From: Sulfurovum sp.
Lineage (GTDB): Bacteria; Campylobacterota; Campylobacteria; Campylobacterales; Sulfurovaceae
NCBI GenBank assembly: GCA_030949725.1
Contig: JAUZSE010000015.1
Location: 1 to 64,000, forward strand
Direction: 5' to 3'
Length of the DNA: 64,000 bases
The position numbers were made by a program, and so were the translations under genes. The notes beneath the pieces were generated by a model. That model did no database searches, had not been told where the DNA came from, and worked only from the letters and a program-made list of their open reading frames with translations. Shown in pieces: positions 39,537 through 49,474 of the stretch. Numbering within the stretch: the stretch's first letter is position 1; each line of letters begins with the position of its first letter.

Positions 39537-41330
39537 ATGCTTCACTATTGGCTTGAGTTTGAAGAGAGTATCGGTAAAGTTTGGGATACCTATCTCAACA
39601 AAAGAGTAAACAAGTTCCATGAAAAGGAGCGTGTTTACTTTGCCGATATTTCAAAATCACTCAGAATTTTTCATCATCTTTTAGGTGGTGAAAAAGGAAA
39701 AGAGCTTCATGTCACCGACAAACGATATGTCGATACTTCACGAACACTGCTTCAAAAAGTATCCTTCTTAGGTAAAGAATTTTACCTTACCTGGCAAGAT
39801 ACAAAAGCTATCTATCTCCCTGCATCATCTGCATACTTTCCAACCAAAGAGCAAAATGAAATGCTTTACTATTGGCTCATCGCTATGGCTACAAGGGTAG
39901 ATGTAAACTCCAATAACTTAAAAGAAAAAAACACTCAAGCTGTCAAAGAATTAACCTCAAAATATCATGGATTTAAAATATTTTACCACGATGCCACAGA
40001 GTATCTCAGTCAAGAGTTTGAACAGTTATCATTTATAAATGCTTTAGAAAACAAAGACAATGAAGCCTTGATCAATGATTACCCCGATCCTTTATGGATC
40101 TACCCATCCATAATCTCAAACAGCCAAACAAACACCCCAAGTGATGACGAGAAACCACAACGAGGTCAAGACAAAGAGAAGACGGACACTTTGGAGATGA
40201 AGAAGAAGAGCAAACAACTAGATGATAATAAAGAAACGGATGGGTTTTTGGCTTTTTTACCTGAATCACTCATGAGTATCTTTGAGCAGGTGAATGTAGA
40301 TAGACTGGAAGATGACAGTTTTGATGAAGATGCACTCTATCATGCAGAAGACTTAGATGAGATAACCATAGGTAAAAAGCAGGCAAATCTAGCTTCAAGA
40401 ATCAAAATGGATTTAGATATGCAACCCGATATGACAGAGATTTATCCTCTGGGGAAAGGGCATCTCATCGATGAGTGGGACTATAGAAAAAGTGACTACC
40501 TCATCAACTATGTGCGTATCAAACCACAGGTCACACTCAATATCACTCCTATAGCATTACCCAAAAGACTCAAAAAGATGGTCAGAAAAATTCAAAATGA
40601 GTTAGACTTGCTTGCACTAGACAGGATCAAAAATGACAAGCTCCCTTACGGTGATGAGATCAATCTTGATACATGGATAGACTATAAAGGACATCTCAAC
40701 AAGTCCATGCATCATCAAAAGTTCTACACCAGTTATGAGAAGAAAACACGTGATATGTCCACACTCATTTTGGCAGATGTTTCCCTTTCTACGGAGGGGG
40801 GTATCACCCAAGAGGTGCGTATTATAGATGTCATCAAAGATGGACTGATGGTCTTTTCAGAAGCTTTGGAAAAACTACAAGATAGATTTGCCATCTACTC
40901 TTTTTCATCTTTGCAAAATAAAAAAGTGTATTTTAATATCATTAAGAACTTTAATGACACCTATTCTGACCTTATTCGCGGTCGCATAAATAACATGCAG
41001 CCTCAGTACTATACACGGCTCGGTGCTGCCATACGAGAGTCATCCAAAATTTTAGATAAACAACAATCTGCCAATAAACTCCTTCTCATCATCAGTGACG
41101 GAAAACCCAATGATGAAGACAGGTATGATGGTAGATACGGCATAGAAGATACGAAAAAAGCCATAGAAGAAGTGAAAAAGAAGGGCATTACACCTTTTTG
41201 TATCACCATTGATTTGGAGGCTAAAGCGTATCTTTCTTATCTCTTTGGAAGAAATGGTTTTGCCGTGGTTAGAGATGGTCAGAAGTTACCAAAAGTTATA
41301 CCTGAAGTTTATATCAATTTAACCAAATAA
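39537..41330 (+). CDS. norD: NorD accessory protein with VWA domain
   Basis: 597 aa. C-terminal von Willebrand A domain with the metal-site motif LILADVSLSTEG (D-x-S-x-S), later YTRLGAAIRES and LLIISDGKPND. NorD acts with the NorQ ATPase in assembly or metal insertion of NorBC. Eight bp after norB. Confidence 0.9.
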   Translation: MLHYWLEFEESIGKVWDTYLNKRVNKFHEKERVYFADISKSLRIFHHLLGGEKGKELHVTDKRYVDTSRTLLQKVSFLGKEFYLTWQDTKAIYLPASSAYFPTKEQNEMLYYWLIAMATRVDVNSNNLKEKNTQAVKELTSKYHGFKIFYHDATEYLSQEFEQLSFINALENKDNEALINDYPDPLWIYPSIISNSQTNTPSDDEKPQRGQDKEKTDTLEMKKKSKQLDDNKETDGFLAFLPESLMSIFEQVNVDRLEDDSFDEDALYHAEDLDEITIGKKQANLASRIKMDLDMQPDMTEIYPLGKGHLIDEWDYRKSDYLINYVRIKPQVTLNITPIALPKRLKKMVRKIQNELDLLALDRIKNDKLPYGDEINLDTWIDYKGHLNKSMHHQKFYTSYEKKTRDMSTLILADVSLSTEGGITQEVRIIDVIKDGLMVFSEALEKLQDRFAIYSFSSLQNKKVYFNIIKNFNDTYSDLIRGRINNMQPQYYTRLGAAIRESSKILDKQQSANKLLLIISDGKPNDEDRYDGRYGIEDTKKAIEEVKKKGITPFCITIDLEAKAYLSYLFGRNGFAVVRDGQKLPKVIPEVYINLTK

Positions 41331-41356
41331 TAATAATGAAATTTTAAAGGAAAAAA

Positions 41357-42148
41357 ATGTCAAATATATATTATGAAGCCCAAGGAAATGAAGTTGCGTT
41401 GTTTGAAGCATCCGCAGGGATGAACCTACCCGTACTCATCAAAGGACCTACAGGCTGTGGGAAAACACGATTTATTGAGCATATGGGGGAAAAACTAAAG
41501 AGAAAGGTCTATACCGTGATCTGTCATGATGACCTTTGCGCAGCAGACTTAGTAGGCCGTCACCTCATCGATGAAAACGGTACCTACTGGCAGGATGGTC
41601 CTTTAACCAAAGCAGTAAGAGAAGGCGGCATCTGTTATTTGGATGAGATTATAGAAGCGAGAAAAGACACTACTGTGGTATTGCACTCTTTGGCAGATTA
41701 TCGTCGTGTTTTACCCATAGATAGAACAGGAGAAATCATAGAATCCCATCCTGACTTTATGTTGGTAGTCTCCTATAATCCAGGGTATCAAAATGTCTTA
41801 AAAGGTATGAAGCCTAGTACCAAACAACGTTTTATCTCTTTAGAGTTCAACTATCCTCAGCCTGAAACCGAAAAAAACATACTTATCAAAGAAAGTGGTG
41901 TAGATGAAGCTACAGCAGAAAAACTTGTTTCTATCGCTGGGGATATACGAAATCTTAGCGATACAGACATTCAAGAAGCTGTTTCTACTAGACTATTGGT
42001 CTACGCTGCAAAACTCATGGTCAAAGATTTTGATGCCTATGAAGCCTGTATCCATACCATAGTGCAGTCATTAAGTGATGAAGAAGAAACCTTGGAAGTC
42101 TTAGAAAAGCTTGTTGCTCTATATTTTACGAAAAAACAAGATGCCTAG
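41357..42148 (+). CDS. norQ: NorQ MoxR-type AAA+ ATPase
   Basis: 263 aa. Walker A GPTGCGKTRF near residue 31, Walker B YLDEIIEARKD, sensor VSYNPGYQN and CbbQ/NorQ C-terminal region. Activates NorB through NorD. AAAGGAAAAAA upstream of the ATG; its stop overlaps the start of the next gene. Confidence 0.92.
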   Translation: MSNIYYEAQGNEVALFEASAGMNLPVLIKGPTGCGKTRFIEHMGEKLKRKVYTVICHDDLCAADLVGRHLIDENGTYWQDGPLTKAVREGGICYLDEIIEARKDTTVVLHSLADYRRVLPIDRTGEIIESHPDFMLVVSYNPGYQNVLKGMKPSTKQRFISLEFNYPQPETEKNILIKESGVDEATAEKLVSIAGDIRNLSDTDIQEAVSTRLLVYAAKLMVKDFDAYEACIHTIVQSLSDEEETLEVLEKLVALYFTKKQDA

Positions 42149-42740
42149 ACACCTATCCATCAAAGCGCCCTACCCTCCTGGTGATTTTGCTATTTGGATC
42201 ATCATCTATGTAGAACTACTCACTTTTTCCCTTCTCTTTATAGGCTATGCCTTTTCCAGACGGGCAGAGGTTGAGCTATTTAATGCTTCACAACTTGTAC
42301 TTAACCAAACCTCAGGGTTCATCAATACACTGATCTTGATTACCAGTAGTTATTTCATCGTAAAAGCAGTACAAAGCATAAAGAATATGACAAAACAAAC
42401 CACACAAAGTGCGAACAGTGTTGCTTCTAAATGGCTCTTGTCTGCTATGTTTTTAGGCTTCTTATTTTTACTTATGAAAGTATCTGAGTTCACACAAATC
42501 TTTGGCATGGGCATCAACCTAAGCACCAATACTTTTTTTATGTTCTATCTGCTTTTAACCATGTTTCATTTTATGCATGTAATGTTGGGTCTGATTATCT
42601 TGGGGAATATCTATCAAAAAACAAAACGCGTTGGCTATACCACAGATGATTACTCTGGCATCGAAACAGGTGCATCTTACTGGCATTTGGTTGACCTCTT
42701 GTGGATCGTACTTTTTCCACTTATTTATATCATACGGTAA
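42141..42740 (+). CDS. norE: NorE-like subunit III of haem-copper oxidase family
   Basis: 199 aa from ATG at 42141, overlapping the norQ stop; a longer frame from 42111 lies within norQ. Five membrane helices with YPPGDFAIWIIIYVELLTF and FYLLLTMFHFMHVMLG, GASYWHLVDLLWIVLFPLIY, as in cytochrome c oxidase subunit III/NorE. It supports NO reductase activity or assembly. Confidence 0.82.
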   Translation: MPRHLSIKAPYPPGDFAIWIIIYVELLTFSLLFIGYAFSRRAEVELFNASQLVLNQTSGFINTLILITSSYFIVKAVQSIKNMTKQTTQSANSVASKWLLSAMFLGFLFLLMKVSEFTQIFGMGINLSTNTFFMFYLLLTMFHFMHVMLGLIILGNIYQKTKRVGYTTDDYSGIETGASYWHLVDLLWIVLFPLIYIIR

Positions 42741-42749
42741 AGGATCCAC

Positions 42750-43013
42750 ATGGAAAACAAACTTGAAATCGCTTGGTTCACCTTAGCATTACTTACTATT
42801 TTTGCTTTTTTTCTCGGGCATTTTAACACTATCAATAGCTCCATTGTTGCCATTCTTCTGATCAGCACTTTTATCAAAGGTCAGGTGGTCATTGATTATT
42901 TTATGGGTTTAAAAAATGTAAGATTAGGCTATAGGCTTATCCCCACTTTGTGGCTCTTTGTAGTACTCTCTCTCATTGCAACTGCTTATTATTTGCCGAT
43001 AACCCACTATTAA
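42750..43013 (+). CDS. norF: NorF-like small membrane protein (cytochrome oxidase subunit IV family)
   Basis: 87 aa, three membrane helices with KGQVVIDYFMGL and RLGYRLIPTLWL, typical of NorF/subunit IV-like proteins. AAAGGATCCAC before ATG. Last gene of the nor operon. Confidence 0.75.
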   Translation: MENKLEIAWFTLALLTIFAFFLGHFNTINSSIVAILLISTFIKGQVVIDYFMGLKNVRLGYRLIPTLWLFVVLSLIATAYYLPITHY

Positions 43014-43081
43014 CAGCTTTTTAGCTAAAATAATCCATTAATTTTGACTGCCTTATAGAGGTAAGTCTTGGAGAAATAACA

Positions 43082-44002
43082 ATGGATAAAGCAAAATATA
43101 TTTGGATGGATGGTGAACTTACGCCATGGGATGAGGCGAAAGTACACGTTCTCACACATACACTACATTACGGAAATGGGGCTATAGAGGGAACTAAAGC
43201 GTACAAAACAGTAGATGGAAGATGTGCTATTTTTAAACTAAATGAGCATACAACAAGACTTCTTAACTCCGCCAAAATGACACTCATGGATGTACCTTAC
43301 ACGGTAGAGGAACTCAATGATGCACAGGTAAAACTTCTACAAGAAAATGAACTCTTTGATGGAGCTTACCTTAGACCACTGGTTTACCTTGGCTATGGGG
43401 TTATGGGTCTTTACCATAAAGATTGCCCCGTACAAGTATCTATCTCTGCTTGGAAATGGGGAGCGTACTTAGGTGAAGAAGGATTACAAAAGGGGATTCG
43501 ATTAAAAATTTCATCTATGACAAGGACTCCTAACACTTCAGGTATGGGTAAAGCAAAAGCCGTAGCAAACTACCTAAACTCTCAAATGGCTAAATTTGAA
43601 GCCGTAGAAGCAGGCTATGATGAAGCACTACTTAGAGATGACCAAGGATACATTGCAGAAGCATCGGGTGCATGTTTCTTTATGGTAAGAGACGGGAAAC
43701 TGATCTCTCCACCTTCTGATAACACACTTGAATCCATCACCCAACAAACCGTGATAGACTTAGCTTCTGATATGGGTATTGAGGTGATACGTCGTCGTAT
43801 TACAAGAGAAGAGACCTATATCGCAGATGAGTGTTTCCTTACGGGAACTGCCGCAGAAGTAACTCCCGTACGTGAGATAGATGCACGTATCATCGGAGCA
43901 GGTTCACGTGGACCCATCACGCAGAAATTACAAACAGCCTATTTTGATGTAGTTGCAGGTAAAAACCCTGCCTATATCCAACATTTAACATACATTAACT
44001 AA
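43082..44002 (+). CDS. ilvE: Branched-chain amino acid aminotransferase
   Basis: 306 aa, GGAGAAATAACA before ATG. Class IV PLP fold: HVLTHTLHYGNGAIEGTKAY, the PLP lysine in GMGKAKAVANYLNSQMAK, GYDEALL and CFLTGTAAEVTPV. Converts 2-oxo acids to Val, Leu or Ile with glutamate. Follows the nor operon after 68 bp. Confidence 0.93.
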   Translation: MDKAKYIWMDGELTPWDEAKVHVLTHTLHYGNGAIEGTKAYKTVDGRCAIFKLNEHTTRLLNSAKMTLMDVPYTVEELNDAQVKLLQENELFDGAYLRPLVYLGYGVMGLYHKDCPVQVSISAWKWGAYLGEEGLQKGIRLKISSMTRTPNTSGMGKAKAVANYLNSQMAKFEAVEAGYDEALLRDDQGYIAEASGACFFMVRDGKLISPPSDNTLESITQQTVIDLASDMGIEVIRRRITREETYIADECFLTGTAAEVTPVREIDARIIGAGSRGPITQKLQTAYFDVVAGKNPAYIQHLTYIN

Positions 44003-44011
44003 GGAAAAATT

Positions 44012-45100
44012 ATGCCAGCAGATATGAACGACTATTTTAAAAAGAAAAAAGCAAGTAACAACTCAAACAATAATAGAAATGGAGGAGGCAATAACTTCGA
44101 AAACCCTCTTAGTGGTATGGGAAAAGGTGCACCGTGGATCATTGCCATTATCGCTATCGGTTTTGCCATGTTTGTACTTAAACCTTTTACCATCATCAAC
44201 TCTGGTGAAGTAGGTATCAAGATCAACACTGGTAAATTTGACGAAACACCTTTAAAAGCAGGGCTTCACTTTTTCATCCCTGTCCTTCAAAAGATCATCC
44301 CTGTGAACACACGTATCAGACTCATTACCTACTCTAATGTGAGTACGGGTGCATTGGGTGACAACTATAGAGGTTTTGAGGGTGGATTACGTAGAAACCC
44401 TGCCATTACAGTACTCGATAAAAGAGGTCTTACGGTTAACATCGATATCGCGGTTCAGTACAGACTCAAACCAGAATCTGCCCCAGCAACCATCGAAAAA
44501 TGGGGTTCAAGCTGGGAAGAGAAGATCATCAACTCTAAAGTAAGAGAAGTGGTGCGTGATGTGGTTGGACAATACACAGCAGAGCAACTCCCAGAAATGC
44601 GTAATGAAATAGCAAAAGCGATTGAAATAAAAGTAAAAGACAGTGTAGATTCCCTTCCAAATCAGCCCGTCATACTCACTTCTGTTGAACTTAGAACGAT
44701 TAATCTTCCAGTAAAGATTAAAGATCAGATAGAAAGAGTACAAATTGCCAAACAAGATGTTACCATAGCAGAACAAGAAAAAGAAAAAGCAAAACAACAA
44801 GCACAAAGTGCTGCTGAAGTTGCTCGTGGTGTAGCAGAGAAAAACCGTATAGAGGCACAAGGTGAAGCGGATAAGATCCGTATAGAGGCTGAAGAACAAG
44901 CCAAAGCAAATATGCTCATCTCACGTTCACTTACCCCTGAACTTCTTCAACTAGAACAAATAAAAGTACAAGGTAAATTTAACGAAGCACTTAGAGTAAA
45001 CAAAAATGCTCAAATCTTCCTTACACCTGGTGGTGCAGTACCTAACATCTGGGTAGACACCAAAGGTAAACAGCAACAACGATTGATGGGACAACAATAA
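44012..45100 (+). CDS. SPFH/prohibitin-family membrane protein (HflK-like)
   Basis: 362 aa. Asn-rich cytoplasmic start, one membrane helix (APWIIAIIAIGFAMFVLKP), then the SPFH domain (INSGEVGIKINTGKFDETPLKAG) and a long Lys/Glu/Ala coiled coil near the end. Forms membrane-linked ring assemblies that organise proteases or membrane domains. AAGGAAAAATT before ATG, 9 bp after ilvE. Confidence 0.85.
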   Translation: MPADMNDYFKKKKASNNSNNNRNGGGNNFENPLSGMGKGAPWIIAIIAIGFAMFVLKPFTIINSGEVGIKINTGKFDETPLKAGLHFFIPVLQKIIPVNTRIRLITYSNVSTGALGDNYRGFEGGLRRNPAITVLDKRGLTVNIDIAVQYRLKPESAPATIEKWGSSWEEKIINSKVREVVRDVVGQYTAEQLPEMRNEIAKAIEIKVKDSVDSLPNQPVILTSVELRTINLPVKIKDQIERVQIAKQDVTIAEQEKEKAKQQAQSAAEVARGVAEKNRIEAQGEADKIRIEAEEQAKANMLISRSLTPELLQLEQIKVQGKFNEALRVNKNAQIFLTPGGAVPNIWVDTKGKQQQRLMGQQ

Positions 45101-45117
45101 ACCAACAAACCAATTAT

Positions 45118-45149
45118 ACAAGGGTGTTGTAAGGACACAACACCCTTGT
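45118..45149. terminator. Strong hairpin after the SPFH gene
   Basis: Perfect 13-bp stem ACAAGGGTGTTGT with a six-base loop, followed by TTAATCCTATTTATTTT. Fits a rho-independent terminator for the ilvE/SPFH transcript. Confidence 0.8.
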
Positions 45150-45208
45150 TAATCCTATTTATTTTAATAAAAAAACTATAAAAACCCTTAATTCATTGGC
45201 ATTGCACA

Positions 45209-45688
45209 CTAACCCTTTATCTCCACTATCACAATCTTCATATCCTCATACCTAAAAATATTGGGCTTTATCTGTTTGAGATTTGTACTCATACTTAAAT
45301 CCATAATCTCATCAGAACGAATATAAAGTGTTTTACGCAATACAAAATCTTCTTTATCACACTCTATGATATTTTCTATCTCTGCTAAAGAGCTTTTTAT
45401 CTGTAAATATTCTAAAATATTTTTAGGATGATGTGAGATATGACGCAAATCAAAATGATTTAACTTTTTATAACTATTGGCTAAATCTTCCAACTTTATA
45501 TGTTTTTTAGTCCAATCCTTACACTGTATAAGTTCTATACTTTGTTTCTCCATAGAAATCACAATAATATCCACTCCAGCATCAGCAGAAGCACGAATAA
45601 ACCCATTATAAATGACAAGATTACCCTGCTTTTCAAATACTTTACCTATAAATTTTTCATAACTATTATCTGCTTTTGGCTTTGTTTG
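45209..45688 (-). pseudogene. 5'-truncated restriction-endonuclease-like (Mrr-type) gene
   Basis: The frame runs without start codon from 45688 (just after a TGA) to the stop at 45209. It reads NSYEKFIGKVFEKQG and GVDIIVISMEK then IELIQCKDWTKKH, matching the PD-(D/E)xK core of Mrr-like nucleases (GxD...QxK). The N-terminal DNA-binding part is missing. A GTG inside (45574) could start a short protein but would cut the nuclease fold. Confidence 0.6.
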
Positions 45689-45726
45689 TCATTTGTGTCC
45701 TGACCCTAAAATACTAAAATATTAAA

Positions 45727-45754
45727 ATGACACTTTTTCTTTAAGGATTATAAT
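45727..45754 (+). promoter_or_regulatory. Candidate sigma-70-like promoter
   Basis: ATGACA (45727-45732), 16-base spacer, TATAAT (45749-45754). It points towards the nuclease gene at 45941, about 190 bp downstream. Confidence 0.4.
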
Positions 45755-45940
45755 GTGATTTATACTGCACAAGTAAAAATATATCATTTTGTTAAAAATA
45801 GTATTATTAATAGACACTCTTTTTGTCCGTATAGTTAATATTTTAGAGATATTACGCTATTGTAGGAAAAATTTATTTTTACTATTTTAATGCCAACATT
45901 AATTTATGCAAAATATAAAAACAAGGACAAGGAGAGTGAT

Positions 45941-46912
45941 ATGTCTGATGATATTGAAAGATTAAAAGCATTTCATCAAGTTGAATCATTTTTAGATGAT
46001 GAAACTAGATTATTCTTAATTGAGAAACTAAATCTTGAAAATTCGAATTTAGAAAATCGATTACCAGGATTAAGAGTTGAAGATGAATTTGCATTAATGC
46101 TTTATTTTTTAGATGAGTGTAAACATATTGTTTCACTAGATGAGACTACATCTGTGCTAACTCATGAATCATATCAAAGTGATTACATCATTCATTTCAA
46201 AAATGATAAAAAAGTCATGATTGAAGTTAAAAGTACGGAAAAAACAAATGGAAAATATCTAAATCTAATTTTGACAAGCGAATGTTATTTGCACAAGATA
46301 TGGGGCTTGATTTGTATTTTGCATTAAAAATAAAAGGTCATTGGAGTTTGTTTAGTTCAAACTATTTAATTGAAAAAATTACAAAATCAATTATGAGGAT
46401 GATCTAAAAATTCAATTTTATGTGAAATACTCAATTCTCAAATACTGTTAATTCCAAAAGGTTTAAAAGCAGAAAGTACTTTTTCCAAAAATACATCAAA
46501 AGGACTAATGGTTCAAGATAGTAAATTTGGTGAATTAATATCATATAAACTTTTTTATAATGACAAACTTATTATTGAGATAACATCCGAGAAGAAAGAA
46601 TATTGGGATGTAATATATTTCATTGAATTATGGCACAACCTTATGGCAGACAATTTTGATTCAAAAGATATAAATGAATTTGAAACATTAATTATTGAAA
46701 CAAGCGATAAAGACTTTATAACTTATGATTTCCAATATTTTATATCAACTATTAATCATACTATCAATAGTTATAGTAATAAGAGTTATAATTCAACATC
46801 ATTCTTAAAATATATTGCTACAAATGAAGATATAGCATTCACTAAAGATAGATTAACAACAACACTAGTTGAATTAAAAGAGCTAGGAATACCAATAGAT
46901 AACAAATTGTAG
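45941..46912 (+). pseudogene. PD-(D/E)xK nuclease-like gene, frameshifted twice
   Basis: Start ATG at 45941 with AAGGAGAG. The first 129 codons hold a nuclease core: YQSDYIIHFKNDKKVMIEVK (D-x-n-E-x-K). The frame shifts near 46256 (then reads NFDKRMLFAQDMGLDLYFAL) and again near 46405 (then LCEILNSQILLIPKG, into 46508-46912). Reconstructed about 323 aa. Likely a restriction-type or defence nuclease. Family not named. It lies between another decayed nuclease and a group II intron. Confidence 0.6.
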
Positions 46913-46913
46913 T

Positions 46914-46947
46914 AGCCAATAAGTAGCCTGTCGGCTACTTATTGGCT
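46914..46947. terminator. Perfect 15-bp inverted repeat after the nuclease gene
   Basis: AGCCAATAAGTAGCC and its exact complement around TGTC, right after the stop at 46912. No T-run follows. It lies about 18 bp before the group II intron's first base and may be the intron's target stem. Confidence 0.65.
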
Positions 46948-48196
46948 AAGAATAAAGGGGACAGGGTGTGCCAAGAAGGCGTAACAACTAAAGTAATTTA
47001 GGAGGATTGCATTAGCTATGCTATAAAGAAGATGGTAGTAGGTCTACCGTAATCGCTATGCAAGTAGAGGTTGCAAACCACCTTAAGGTGCTTAGATTAA
47101 GAGTCTCGGTATTGAGCGTTAAGGAAAAGGGAGAGCCTGACTCTTTCAGGTGTGTATTATAGAGTTGAATGAAAATGAACCATTGATGAAGTCTCGAAAC
47201 TTTAATGATTATGTTAAAACCAAGGCTAACTGTCTTCCTTGGGATAACCTACAAGGATACTTGTTTACTGTTGTGGGAGCATACGGGGTGGAGATGGCAA
47301 GAATATAATACAGGCTTCTTTATGGAACTTGGGAAGTTGTCGTAACGATGTTAAGGGAAAAACTCAAGTGGAAGCCCCATTAGAGTGAAAGTACTGATGC
47401 GTTGCACAATGGCGGAGTTATCCGTAGTAGCGATGAAGTCTCTGTAATGGAGATGGAGCAAAGGGATAACATTGTTTAGTTTGAGATTATCATACAACTG
47501 TATAGGAGGATATGAAAATGATTCAGATAAAATCACAAGATATTACCAAACAACAAGTTTGGGAAGCCTATAAAAAGGTGAAACGAAATAAAGGGAGTGC
47601 AGGAGTTGATGGGATTGACTTTGAGAAATTTGAGTCAAACTTAGAAAACAACCTGTACAAACTTTGGAATAGATTGAGTTCAGGTAGCTATATGCCACCA
47701 GCAGTACTTAGAGTAGAGATACCCAAAAGTGATGGAGGTATAAGAGCGTTGGGAATACCAACCATAGCCGATAGAGTAGCTCAAATGGTAGTCAAAGATT
47801 ATTTGGAACCTAAGCTAGAGAAGATTTTTCGTAACCCCCACAATAACCCCACCAACCAACCTCTAAGAAATCCTAACTATCCCATCAGCACTTACATTCC
47901 AAGGTAACAACGCCTCAATATCCCTACCATCTCTTTGATAATAAGGAAACTCAGTCATAAGATACTTCAAGTAGTGATAGGGTTCTAATCCATTAGCCTT
48001 AGCAGTCTCTATAATAGTGTACCAAGTAGCAATAGCCTCAGCACCTTTCACAGAAGTAGCAAATAACCAATTCTTTCTACCAAGTACCATAGGTCTTATA
48101 TGGTTTTCTGCTCCATTATTATCAATATTGAGTCTTCCATCAGTAAGATAGACTTTTAGCTTAGGAAATTGATTATTGAGATACACAAATGCTTTA

Positions 48197-49474
48197 GGAC
48201 AACAAGATAAACAAACCCAAAATAAGCTAAAATACTATTTATGAAAAAGTACCCAAAAGAAATAGAAGAGCAAATGCTAAATCTATATAAAAGTTTATCA
48301 GAGAAAGACAGAAGACGCTACGCAGGAATAGAAGCAACCAAATTAAGTCATGGAGGGATAAGCTATATATGCGAAATCTTTGAATGTGACTATAGTGGTG
48401 TGTCAAGAGGACAAAAAGAGTTAAGAACAGAATTAGATAAAGATAATAAAAGACAAAGAGAAGAGGGAGGAGGAAGAAAGTCTATATTGCTCACAAGAGA
48501 AGGCTTAGACGAAGCATTCCTAGAGGTTATCGCAGAGAGTACAGCAGGTTCACCGATGGATGAGACGATAAAGTGGACAAATTTATCACGGAAAGAGCTA
48601 CAAACTAGATTGTCAGAGAAAGGTTTTGTAGTTGATGTGGATATAGTGAAACAACTCTTAAAAAACATCATTTTCGTAAGCGACAAGCATTTAAAACACT
48701 TTCAGGAAAAGTAGATGTTGCAAATAGAGATGAGCAATTTAAAAATATTGAAAAACTAAAAGAAGAATATAAGAAAGAGGGGAATCCTGTTTTGAGTATG
48801 GATGTAAAAAAAAGAGTTTTTAGGAAATTTATACCGAGAAGGTAAACTGTATACTCAAGAGATAATTAAAGTTAAAGACCATGATTTTCCTTCTTACGCA
48901 GAGGGAAAAATTGTCCCCCATGGGCTGTATGATATAAACCTAAATATTGGTTATATTACCATAGGGACAAGTGCTGATACCAGTGAATTTGCTTGTGAAT
49001 CTATCAAAAATTGGTGGTTAAATTATGGATATATTGAATATCAAGGACATGATAAACTGCTACTACTGTGCGATGGTGGGGGCAGTAATAGCTCTCGTCA
49101 CTATATTTTTAAAGAAGATTTACAGAAGTTATCAGAGGAATTACAAATTGAAATTCGTATTGCTCATTATCCTCCTTATACATCAAAGTATAATCCTATA
49201 GAACATCGCCTATTCCCTCATATCACAAGAGCTTTACAAGGAGTCATTTTTACAAGTGTAGAGTTAGTAAATACCCTTATTGCACAAACTAAAACGACTA
49301 CAGGATTGAAAGTTTTTAGTTCTATTCTTGATAAGGTATTTCATACAAAAGAAAATATGCAGAGGGCTTTAAAGAGAATATGAAAATTATCTTTGATATA
49401 CATTTACCACTTTGGAATTATGTTGCTATTCCTAAAAAGTACTAGTAATTTGGTTTTATTTATGTTTTAGTCCT
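48197..49474 (+). mobile_element. ISAzo13-family element, copy 3 (inside IS66 copy C)
   Basis: Nearly identical to copies 1 and 2; TTA on both sides; 1278 bp. Inserted in the IS66 tnpC at the codons for AKAFVYL, a different place from copy 2. Confidence 0.95.
48241..49445 (+). pseudogene. ISAzo13-family transposase, copy 3
   Basis: Keeps the five-C version GTCCCCCATGGG that puts the catalytic half in one frame, but has one A fewer near 48660 (LLKNIIF for LLKKHHF) and near 49346. The A8 junction is as in the other copies. No copy in the window is intact. Confidence 0.85.

Noticed and set aside
44507-44919. Minus-strand hydrophobic frames opposite the SPFH gene
   Set aside because: They are antisense of the Lys/Glu/Gln-rich coiled coil and have no start signals.
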